From positions 1 to 7,727 of the forward strand of contig JACQIG010000005.1 of NCBI GenBank assembly GCA_016198605.1: DNA of 7,727 nucleotides, written 5' to 3'. The notes beneath the pieces were generated by a model. It was not told the origin of the DNA. It did no database searches and saw only the letters and a program-made list of their open reading frames with translations. Positions 1 to 5,079 of this stretch are shown in pieces. Each line of letters opens with the position of its first letter. Position 1 is the stretch's first letter. The position numbers were made by a program, and so were the translations under genes. The DNA comes from Candidatus Aenigmatarchaeota archaeon. Its GTDB lineage: Archaea; Aenigmatarchaeota; Aenigmatarchaeia; QMZP01.

Positions 1-3
1 ATT

Positions 4-387
4 ATGGACGGGGCGTCATATTGCTCTGATTTAATTAAGATTTATCTGGCTTTGGGTGCAATGAGCCTTGCAGCATATGCAACGGCTTTGCCAATCCAGA
101 TTGGCATTGAATATGTGCAAGACCTGCCAAAGCAGGAGCAGGTTGCCACCCTGAAAAAGAGCTATGCTGTCCCTCTGCTTAATACCCATGGACAGCTCTT
201 CTGCGGGGATTTCGAGAGCGAAGACGGAAGAATGACAAAGATGTGCGATTCGATTAGGGTGCTGGAAGGCAAGCTATTTTTCAATTCTGTAATCCCGTCA
301 TTGGAGGAAGGGAAAGAGTATGCAGTATCAGCAATAGGTTCAGAGCACAGTTACTACACAATCTTGGATGCAGGAGAAAACAGATAG
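4..387 (+). CDS. Small membrane-anchored or secreted protein of unknown function (start uncertain, possibly 5'-partial)
   Basis: I do not recognise this 127-residue protein. Residues 10-35 are largely hydrophobic (LIKIYLALGAMSLAAYATAL), which suggests a signal peptide or a single membrane anchor. The rest is polar, with alternating strand-like stretches such as EGKEYAVSAIG near the end, as in small extracellular beta domains. Two cysteines, C67 and C81, could form a disulfide outside the cell; that is inference. The reading frame is open to the window edge, so the gene may begin further upstream. Alternatively the true start is ATG 61 (Met20, giving 108 residues), because a TTAATTAA box at 31-38 lies 26 bases before it. 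Its stop codon (385-387) directly abuts the stop of the convergent rhomboid gene, with no base between them. Confidence 0.6.
   Translation: MDGASYCSDLIKIYLALGAMSLAAYATALPIQIGIEYVQDLPKQEQVATLKKSYAVPLLNTHGQLFCGDFESEDGRMTKMCDSIRVLEGKLFFNSVIPSLEEGKEYAVSAIGSEHSYYTILDAGENR
31..38 (+). promoter_or_regulatory. Candidate TATA box for an internal start at 61
   Basis: TTAATTAA is centred 26.5 bases before ATG 61, the spacing seen for the other leaderless-looking genes in this window. If functional, it would make Met20 the real first residue of the unknown protein. If the gene starts at 4 or earlier, the box is simply coding sequence (L-I-K). Confidence 0.3.
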
Positions 388-987
388 TCACTCCCACACG
401 AACTCAAAGTCCTTCTGGACAGGCTTTCTCCTCAGGTATTTCCACCAGGCCATGAAGGCTACGCCTGTGATTATGCCACCCAGGTGGCCGAAGTTGGCTA
501 TGTTTGGCGCGAGGCCCAGGGCGCCTGAGAACAGCTCTATAAGGGCGACTATCACGATAGCCGCTATTGCGGGCAGGGGTATCCCCGGCGGTATGAATAT
601 CCATTCAGCCGGGTACAGCACTGCGAATGCCGCCATCACGCCGAAGATGGAGCCTGATGCCCCGAGGAGCAGCGCGTCAGGGTCGTGCGGCAGGCCCAGG
701 TAGAGGAATGCGGACCCCAGGCCCGCGGCCAGGTAAACGAACAGGTACGGCTTCCAGCCGATTTCCTTCTCAAGCCTGCCGGAGAAGACGATCAGGACTA
801 CCATGTTTATCAGTATGTGGAAGACGCCAGAGGGGTCGTGCATGAACATGTAGGTGAAGAACTGGTAAGGCTGGACCTGGTTTGGTGTCAGAGAGAACGT
901 CTCCGTGACCCCGGGGATTGCCAGCTGGAGGGCATATGCAATGAAGTTTAGCAGGATTATTGAAAGCGTCAGTTTCGGGTAGGCCAT
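388..987 (-). CDS. Rhomboid-family intramembrane serine protease
   Basis: A 199-residue polytopic protein with the rhomboid core. It would cut single-span membrane proteins within or near the bilayer using a Ser-His dyad. The catalytic serine motif GASG is at residues 109-112 (Ser111), followed by a small-residue helix (SIFGVMAAF). The catalytic histidine is His168 in NFGHLGG. The HxxxN pair His57/Asn61 (HILIN) matches the residues that form the oxyanion hole in GlpG-type rhomboids. Hydrophobic segments near 6-24, 55-70, 80-97, 109-126, 136-154 and 166-182 fit the basic six-helix form with no extra domain. The start ATG (985-987) lies 24.5 bases from a TTTAAA box shared with the divergent site-2 protease gene, and no Shine-Dalgarno sequence is visible. 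The substrate is unknown. The pairing with two other membrane proteases suggests a shared role in membrane proteolysis. Confidence 0.93.
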   Translation of the reverse strand: MAYPKLTLSIILLNFIAYALQLAIPGVTETFSLTPNQVQPYQFFTYMFMHDPSGVFHILINMVVLIVFSGRLEKEIGWKPYLFVYLAAGLGSAFLYLGLPHDPDALLLGASGSIFGVMAAFAVLYPAEWIFIPPGIPLPAIAAIVIVALIELFSGALGLAPNIANFGHLGGIITGVAFMAWWKYLRRKPVQKDFEFVWE

Positions 988-1008
988 GCTTAATTATGGG
1001 GTCCGTTT

Positions 1009-1014
1009 TTTAAA
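1009..1014. promoter_or_regulatory. Shared bidirectional TATA box between rhomboid and site-2 protease genes
   Basis: The spacer between the two divergent ATGs is 48 bases (988-1035). The palindrome TTTAAA has its centre at 1011.5, exactly 24.5 bases from each start codon. It sits in a longer T/A run (TTTTTTAAA at 1006-1014). This is the normal TATA-to-start distance for leaderless archaeal transcripts, so one box could direct transcription both ways. No second TATA-like element of equal quality is seen in the spacer. Confidence 0.6.
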
Positions 1015-1035
1015 CAAGCCCATCATAATCTATTC

Positions 1036-1620
1036 ATGCACAGGAAAACGATATTCTCGGGGATAGAGGCCAGGGACATAGTGATATCGCTCATGGTCCT
1101 TGCTATTGTTTTCTCCTATCCGGAATTCCTGTCACGGCCCGAATCGCTTGTTGTCTCCATCCTTATCCTCGGGGTTGCCTTCATGGGGCACGAGCTGTCA
1201 CACAAGTTCTCCGCGAGGAGGTTCGGCTACTGGGCCGAATACAGGATGTGGGCTGCCGGGCTTGGCCTTGCATTAGTCATGGCCATAGCGACCTCTGGCA
1301 ATTTCATTTTCGCCGCCCCCGGGGCCGTGATGTTCGGCGCCTCTCTGTTGAGCGTCCCAAAGAAGAAGGACGTGGGGAAGATAGGGCTTGCGGGCCCCGC
1401 GTTCAACATAATATCAGCGGCCATCCTGATAGCGGCCTTCCTTGCATATCCCGCCAGACTATTGCTCACTGCGGTGGCGATAAACTCCTGGCTGGCCGTC
1501 TTCAACCTCATACCAGTCCCGCCGCTTGATGGCCAGAAGGTCTTCTCGTGGAGCAAGGTGATATGGGCTGCCGCCATAACAATAGCAGGAGCAGAGCTTG
1601 CATTCGTGTTCTTAGGGTAG
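1036..1620 (+). CDS. Site-2 protease family (M50) intramembrane zinc metalloprotease
   Basis: A 194-residue membrane protein. HELSH at residues 52-56 is the HExxH zinc site (His52, His56, catalytic Glu53), placed within a hydrophobic segment as expected for an intramembrane protease. The third ligand is Asp165 in NLIPVPPLDG (157-166), the second signature of the family. GPAFN (120-124) before a helix is also typical, as is the GAVMFG stretch (96-101) seen in archaeal members. No PDZ or CBS domain is present, so this is a minimal core enzyme like short archaeal site-2 proteases. These enzymes release regulators from the membrane or clear membrane remnants after a first cut; the substrate here is unknown. 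The ATG lies 24.5 bases after TTTAAA, consistent with a leaderless mRNA. The gene is divergent from the rhomboid gene and 65 bases upstream of the M48 gene. Confidence 0.93.
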   Translation: MHRKTIFSGIEARDIVISLMVLAIVFSYPEFLSRPESLVVSILILGVAFMGHELSHKFSARRFGYWAEYRMWAAGLGLALVMAIATSGNFIFAAPGAVMFGASLLSVPKKKDVGKIGLAGPAFNIISAAILIAAFLAYPARLLLTAVAINSWLAVFNLIPVPPLDGQKVFSWSKVIWAAAITIAGAELAFVFLG

Positions 1621-1652
1621 GAGAAACAGCAGGGTTGTTGCAGTGGCTATAG

Positions 1653-1660
1653 CTTTTAAT
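1653..1660 (+). promoter_or_regulatory. Candidate TATA box of the M48 protease gene
   Basis: CTTTTAAT is centred about 29.5 bases before ATG 1686, in the 65-base gap after the site-2 protease gene. It is the best TATA-like element there and would give a transcript with a leader of only a few bases. The M48 gene could also be read through from the upstream gene. Confidence 0.45.
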
Positions 1661-1669
1661 TGCCCTACG

Positions 1670-1684
1670 GGGATATATTATCCC
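1670..1684. promoter_or_regulatory. 15-base dyad just before the M48 start, possible operator
   Basis: GGGATA-TAT-TATCCC is a perfect 6-base inverted repeat around a three-base A/T centre, ending 1 base before ATG 1686. Size and layout resemble the 13-15 base pseudo-palindromes bound by archaeal feast/famine (Lrp-type) regulators, and a bound protein here would cover the expected transcription start. Function is inference from position and symmetry only. Confidence 0.3.
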
Positions 1685-1685
1685 T

Positions 1686-2846
1686 ATGAAGCGCCAGAGG
1701 ACCAGATACCCATACGAGTTTGACCCTGAAAAGAGGAGGCTGGCCCGGCATTACACCCGGATGAAACTGATAAACAAGATCATCAACAGCCTGGCTGTTC
1801 CTATCGTATTCTTTGCTGTTGTCCTCACAGCAGGATTTTCATCCCACCTGAGGGATTTCTCACAAGACGCGGGAGGAGTTTTCCAGGTACAAGTGTACAT
1901 CATAATCTTCATCGCTCTCCTGGAAATAGTGCAGTTCCCGCTCAGTTTCTATTCGGGCTACGTCTATGACAGGAAATACAGCCTGTCCAGGCAGAAGCTT
2001 GGCGGCTGGTTCAGGGATTACTTCAAGGGGCTCGGCCTGGGGTATGCCTTCATGCTCGCGGCCGTATCGTTCCTGTATTACCTGCTTGCCGTTACGCCAT
2101 ACTGGTGGGTTGTGGCAAGCATAGCCAGCCTTGCCGTGGCCATGTTCATCTCCTACATTTCCCCCGTGGTGCTGCTGCCGCTGTTCTACAAGCTTGCGCC
2201 TTACAGGGACCGCAGGCAGAAGGGGAGGCTTTTGGATATGTGCAGCAAAGCCGGGGTTCAAAACATAAGCCACGTGATGGTCCTGAAGGAGAGCGAGAAA
2301 TCAAGCAGGCCCAATGCGCTGTTCTCCGGCCTTGGCAGCACCAAGAGGATCGTGCTCTTTGACACGCTTCTTAGCCAGTTTACCCCGGCGGAGGTGGAAA
2401 CTGTGGTCGCGCACGAGTTGGGGCATTACGTCCACAGGGACAACCTGAAGTCAACCATAATAGAGGCCGCGAGGACATTCCCCGCGTTTTTCATCATAAA
2501 CCTCGTGCTGCTGTCTTCCATCGGGCTTTTCGGCATAGCAGGCATTGCTGACATAGCCGGCTTCCCCTTGTTCATGCTTGCGTTTGCCTTGATAGAGATA
2601 ATCCTGATGCCATTCATCAATGCATATTCAAGGAGGTGTGAAAAAGCGGCGGACATATTCGCCTTGCGGCAGGCAAGCAGGCCCGAGACCCAGGTCTCCG
2701 CCGAGAAGCGCCTTGCGGATTTGCACCTGAGCGATGAGTCACCCCACCCGCTGGTGGAGTTCTTCCTATACTCCCACCCAGCGCCTTCCAAGAGGATTAA
2801 ATATGCCTCTGAGTGGAGGAAGTACAGGAAGTTAAAACGGGTTTGA
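1686..2846 (+). CDS. M48-family (Ste24/CAAX-protease-like) membrane zinc metalloprotease
   Basis: A 386-residue polytopic protein. HELGH at 243-247 gives zinc ligands His243 and His247 with catalytic Glu244. The third ligand is Glu319 in the ExxxD motif EKAAD (319-323). Other Ste24-like marks are PLFYKLAPY (165-173), NALFSGLG (210-217) followed by KRIVLFDTLL (220-229), and a final HPAPSKR (364-370) like the HP..S.R motif of the family. Hydrophobic segments lie near 33-50, 68-86, 117-135, 141-165, 267-286 and 292-312. This set fits Ste24-type proteases better than the shorter HtpX group. Archaea lack a confirmed CAAX-processing route for this family, so a role in membrane protein quality control or peptide cleavage is inference. 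It follows the site-2 protease gene by 65 bases in the same direction and ends in a basic tail (KYRKLKR). Confidence 0.92.
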   Translation: MKRQRTRYPYEFDPEKRRLARHYTRMKLINKIINSLAVPIVFFAVVLTAGFSSHLRDFSQDAGGVFQVQVYIIIFIALLEIVQFPLSFYSGYVYDRKYSLSRQKLGGWFRDYFKGLGLGYAFMLAAVSFLYYLLAVTPYWWVVASIASLAVAMFISYISPVVLLPLFYKLAPYRDRRQKGRLLDMCSKAGVQNISHVMVLKESEKSSRPNALFSGLGSTKRIVLFDTLLSQFTPAEVETVVAHELGHYVHRDNLKSTIIEAARTFPAFFIINLVLLSSIGLFGIAGIADIAGFPLFMLAFALIEIILMPFINAYSRRCEKAADIFALRQASRPETQVSAEKRLADLHLSDESPHPLVEFFLYSHPAPSKRIKYASEWRKYRKLKRV

Positions 2847-2860
2847 ATTCTTCTGATAAT

Positions 2861-2869
2861 TATTATAAT
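2861..2869 (+). promoter_or_regulatory. TATA box of the small Cys-rich gene
   Basis: TATTATAAT lies in a strongly A/T-rich gap (2847-2889), centred 25 bases before ATG 2890. No Shine-Dalgarno sequence precedes the start, so the mRNA is probably leaderless. Confidence 0.55.
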
Positions 2870-2889
2870 CATAAAATTAACGCCATAAC

Positions 2890-3033
2890 ATGAAAACAAC
2901 AGCCAATACATACAAATGCCCTGAATGCGGCCTTTCCTACAGGGAGAAGTCCTTGGCGGAGAAATGCAGGGCCTGGTGCGCGAAGCACAGGAGCTGCAAC
3001 CTGGAGATAATCAAACATGCTGTAAAGGGTTAA
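2890..3033 (+). CDS. 47-residue Cys-rich zinc-ribbon-like protein
   Basis: This short gene encodes 47 residues. It begins MKTTANTYKCPECGLSY and ends in HAVKG. Cysteines at 10, 13, 26, 30 and 36 and histidines at 33 and 43 offer at least four metal ligands; CPECG (10-14) is a classic zinc knuckle, paired with CRAWC (26-30). The stretch SCNLEI after the last cysteine pair looks like a conserved family signature, and I recall similar very small archaeal proteins, but I know no function. It has a good TATA box about 25 bases upstream. Its stop codon overlaps the TATA-like box of the aldo/keto reductase gene, 23 bases before that start. Zinc binding or a redox role is inference. Confidence 0.8.
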   Translation: MKTTANTYKCPECGLSYREKSLAEKCRAWCAKHRSCNLEIIKHAVKG

Positions 3034-3037
3034 TATA
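3030..3037 (+). promoter_or_regulatory. Candidate TATA box of the aldo/keto reductase gene
   Basis: TTAATATA is centred 23.5 bases before ATG 3057 and includes the TAA stop of the preceding small gene. No Shine-Dalgarno sequence lies in the 23-base gap. The reductase may therefore be transcribed on its own as well as by read-through. Confidence 0.45.
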
Positions 3038-3056
3038 TTCGTTCTAATTATACCCC

Positions 3057-3983
3057 ATGAACTACAGGCCGTTAGGATCAACAGGAATAAATGTCTCAGA
3101 AGTAGGGATGGGCTGCTGGGCCATTGGCGGCAGCTCCTATGGCAACAGCTACGGCCCCACGGATGACGCGGAATCCATCAGGGCCGTGAAGAAGGCAGTG
3201 GAGCTTGGGTGCAATTTCTTTGACACGGCTGACGTCTACGGCCACGGCCACAGCGAGGAGCTGCTCGGGCTTGCCCTCAGGAGCTACAGGGGGGAGGTGT
3301 TCATCGCAACCAAAGGCGGCGGGGCTTACATGTACAACGACGAGAGGTGGGGGCATGTGAACTTTTCCGGGGACTATATCAGGTTCGCGCTGGAACAGAG
3401 CCTGCGCAGGCTAAAGACACACTATATTGACGTCTACCAATTGCACAACCCCTCCCTCAAGGTGATAAAGGAAGGGGAGGTTTTCAGGACGCTCAGGGCA
3501 CTGCAAAAAGAAGGGAAAATAAAGCACGTTGGCGTCTCAGTCCACACCCTTGAGGAAGGCATAGCCGCGCTGGACCATGTGGATTCAGTCCAGTGCGTTT
3601 TCAATATTCTTGATCCGCGGAACTATGAGATGATGGAAGCGGCCAAGAGGAGGAAGATAGCCGTGGTCGTGAGGGAGCCGCTTGTTAATGGTTTTGCAAC
3701 AGGGAAATACAGGGGAGACAGCAGCTTTGCCGGCGAAGACATCAGGAGCAGGATGCCGAGGGAATACATAGAGAACCTGGCGGAGCTGATGGAGGAGGTA
3801 AGGAAACGCTTCTCCCACAGGAAGGAGAGTCTGGCACAGATAGCGCTCAAGTACGTCCTCTCCTTTGATTCCGTATCCACAGTAATACCTGGCGCAAAGA
3901 CCGAGAGGCATGTGGCTGAAAACATTGGCGCTTCTGGAATTCCCGGCCTGACGGAAGAGGAACTGAAGGTCTTCGGGAGTTAG
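3057..3983 (+). CDS. Aldo/keto reductase family oxidoreductase
   Basis: A 308-residue cytosolic enzyme of the NADPH-dependent aldo/keto reductase family, near the usual length of about 300-330. It starts with the typical YRPLGSTGINVSEVGMG. The catalytic tetrad is complete: Asp56 and Tyr61 in DTADVYG (56-62), Lys86 in ATKGG, and His130 in YQLHNP. Further family marks are SLRRLKTHYIDVYQLH (115-130), the GKIKHVGVS strand and the C-terminal nucleotide-binding stretch VIPGAKTERHVAEN (276-289), where Lys281 and Arg284 probably bind the cofactor phosphate. It would reduce an aldehyde or ketone (or oxidise the alcohol); the substrate cannot be read from sequence. The gene follows the small Cys-rich protein and faces the minus-strand operon, with 27 bases between the stop codons. 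It looks intact and is GC-rich (about 70% in one line counted). Confidence 0.93.
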   Translation: MNYRPLGSTGINVSEVGMGCWAIGGSSYGNSYGPTDDAESIRAVKKAVELGCNFFDTADVYGHGHSEELLGLALRSYRGEVFIATKGGGAYMYNDERWGHVNFSGDYIRFALEQSLRRLKTHYIDVYQLHNPSLKVIKEGEVFRTLRALQKEGKIKHVGVSVHTLEEGIAALDHVDSVQCVFNILDPRNYEMMEAAKRRKIAVVVREPLVNGFATGKYRGDSSFAGEDIRSRMPREYIENLAELMEEVRKRFSHRKESLAQIALKYVLSFDSVSTVIPGAKTERHVAENIGASGIPGLTEEELKVFGS

Positions 3984-4010
3984 ATGCAATGCAATTGCCC
4001 TGCCACGGCA

Positions 4011-4403
4011 TCAAAATAATTCCTTCACTTCTTCGGGGGAGAAAAAATAGGAGGCATCCCTTCCTTCTGACTCAAAGCCTACCCTGAAGCCGCCCTGGAT
4101 AGAAGCTGGTTTCACGCCCTGGAATTCTATTGTCTTGAAGACGTGGAAGCCCCTTATTTCCAGCTCGGTTATCCTGACGGCTACTGCAATCCCGCCGGCT
4201 GTCTTTTCTACTGTGGCAAAAGCCGACAGCTCGTCCGCTGACGCATTGTAGAAATCCACCCTGCCGCCCCTCCTGCTTGCAAGCAGCCTGTCCCAGCCAA
4301 AGCCGCTGCTGAAGATGGACCCTTGCGGGGCCTCAGGCAGTTCAGGGCATTCGAATGTCTGCCTCTTCCCCTGCGAGTCCTCAAAGAATACCAGCACGGC
4401 CAT
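4011..4403 (-). CDS. Conserved-looking protein of unknown function, second gene of the methyltransferase operon
   Basis: I do not recognise this 130-residue soluble protein. It starts MAVLVFFEDSQGKRQTFE, looks rich in beta strands, and ends FFSPEEVKELF. No signal peptide, membrane segment, metal motif or repeat is visible; the only cysteine is Cys19. The reading frame is supported by context: its ATG (4401-4403) follows the TGA of the methyltransferase after one base, and a strong GAGGGAG ribosome-binding site lies 7 bases before it, inside the last codons of the upstream gene. Translation of the two is therefore probably coupled, and they may work together, for example as an enzyme and an accessory or sensor protein; that is inference. 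It converges with the aldo/keto reductase gene. Confidence 0.75.
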   Translation of the reverse strand: MAVLVFFEDSQGKRQTFECPELPEAPQGSIFSSGFGWDRLLASRRGGRVDFYNASADELSAFATVEKTAGGIAVAVRITELEIRGFHVFKTIEFQGVKPASIQGGFRVGFESEGRDASYFFSPEEVKELF

Positions 4404-4404
4404 G

Positions 4405-5022
4405 TCACTTCTCCCTCATAAGGACGCAATTTATATACAACTCCCTGCCTTCAACGTCCCTGTTTCTTGTGACTGCAACCCTTTCTATGCTGAACCTGTC
4501 CCCGAAAAGCTTCTCCAGGCCTTCCCTGGAAAACTTATGCCCGCCGGCATGCGCTGACTTGTCGCTGAAGCATTCAAGGTAGAAGGAGCCGCCGTTCCCA
4601 AGGACCCTGTGCACGTTTTCAATATAGCCCTCCCAGAGCTCCTTCGGCGTGTGGTGGAGGCAGCCACGGTCAACCACCAGGGAAAATGTCTTTGGGGGGA
4701 AATCAAGCTTATGCGCAAACCCGCGGATAAGCCTTATTTTCACATTGTTCTCCTTTGCTATCTCCTCCGCATACTTCAATGCTGTTTTTGAAATATCCAC
4801 TCCTGTCGCGTAAAACCCATTAAGGGCAAGAAAAACGCAAGTGGCCCCAAGGCCGCAGCCCACGTCCAGCGCCTTCCCCTTCTTCACGAGGCCCTTCTTC
4901 ACCAGCTCAACAAGCCTTGAGGGCGGCTCAAAGGCTTCCCTTGGGAGGCTAGCCACATCCGCCACCCTGTAGGTCTCCTCCCACTCCTCTTCTATCTGCC
5001 TTTCGAGCTTGCGTGTGTCCAT
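4405..5022 (-). CDS. Class I SAM-dependent methyltransferase
   Basis: A 205-residue cytosolic enzyme with a Rossmann-type SAM-binding fold. Motif I is ALDVGCGLGAT (51-61), binding the methionine part of SAM. Motif II is GVDIS (74-78), where Asp76 should hold the ribose hydroxyls. The motif III region is GFAHKLDFP (100-108), and motif IV is LVVDRGCLHHTP (114-125). The DRGCLHH form resembles small-molecule methyltransferases of the thiopurine/TehB-like group, but the substrate cannot be inferred. The N-terminus (1-30) is helical and charged, with a WEETY segment as in related enzymes. It is the first gene of a two-gene operon; the next start follows after one base. A TATA-like ATATTTAA (minus strand, 5049-5056) lies about 30 bases upstream in the spacer shared with the divergent gene at 5080. 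Confidence 0.88.
   Translation of the reverse strand: MDTRKLERQIEEEWEETYRVADVASLPREAFEPPSRLVELVKKGLVKKGKALDVGCGLGATCVFLALNGFYATGVDISKTALKYAEEIAKENNVKIRLIRGFAHKLDFPPKTFSLVVDRGCLHHTPKELWEGYIENVHRVLGNGGSFYLECFSDKSAHAGGHKFSREGLEKLFGDRFSIERVAVTRNRDVEGRELYINCVLMREK
4411..4417 (-). promoter_or_regulatory. Shine-Dalgarno site for the 130-residue protein
   Basis: On the minus strand GAGGGAG ends 7 bases before ATG 4403 and lies in the last codons (M-R-E-K) of the methyltransferase gene. It is the clearest ribosome-binding site in the window and marks an internal operon gene, in contrast to the leaderless-looking first genes. Confidence 0.65.
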
Positions 5023-5024
5023 AG

Positions 5025-5034
5025 CCTTTTAAGG
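5025..5034. promoter_or_regulatory. Near-palindrome and alternative TATA-like element
   Basis: CCTTTTAAGG has 4-base inverted arms around TT and lies 2 bases before the methyltransferase ATG. Read on the plus strand, CTTTTAAG could be a TATA box for the gene at 5080, giving a leader of about 25 bases that contains the GAGGT at 5070-5074. It could also be an operator for the methyltransferase operon. Neither reading can be settled from sequence. Confidence 0.3.
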
Positions 5035-5048
5035 TTTTTTTCCAAGGG

Positions 5049-5056
5049 TTAAATAT
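5049..5056. promoter_or_regulatory. TATA box in the divergent spacer (5023-5079)
   Basis: TTAAATAT is centred at 5052.5, 27.5 bases before ATG 5080 on the plus strand and 30.5 bases before ATG 5022 on the minus strand (as ATATTTAA). It could serve one or both divergent genes, echoing the shared box at 1009-1014, although the spacing is less symmetric. Confidence 0.5.
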
Positions 5057-5079
5057 GGAAACCTAGCCAGAGGTATTCT

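Noticed and set aside
685..951. Plus-strand open frames across the rhomboid gene (368-951)
   Set aside because: They are opposite to a clear rhomboid gene, with Arg/Pro/Gly-rich compositions typical of antisense frames in GC-rich DNA.
1227..1577. 116-residue open frame on the minus strand inside the site-2 protease gene
   Set aside because: It is antisense to a gene with complete catalytic motifs, shows no recognisable domain and has no promoter or ribosome site.
2426..2911. 161-residue minus-strand open frame overlapping the M48 gene and its 3' spacer
   Set aside because: It mirrors the M48 coding region. Its N-terminal part is simply the A/T-rich promoter spacer read backwards, and no motif is seen.
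2869..3081. 70-residue minus-strand open frame over the small Cys-rich gene
   Set aside because: The plus-strand 47-residue frame has metal-binding motifs and a placed TATA box; this one has neither.
3585..3989. 134-residue minus-strand open frame inside the aldo/keto reductase gene
   Set aside because: It is a shadow of a strongly conserved enzyme on the other strand and has no coherent domain.
4001..4010. TGCCACGGCA hairpin and TGCAATGCAAT repeat in the 27-base convergent gap, as a terminator
   Set aside because: The stem is only 4 bases and no T-run follows on either strand, so there is no basis for calling a terminator.
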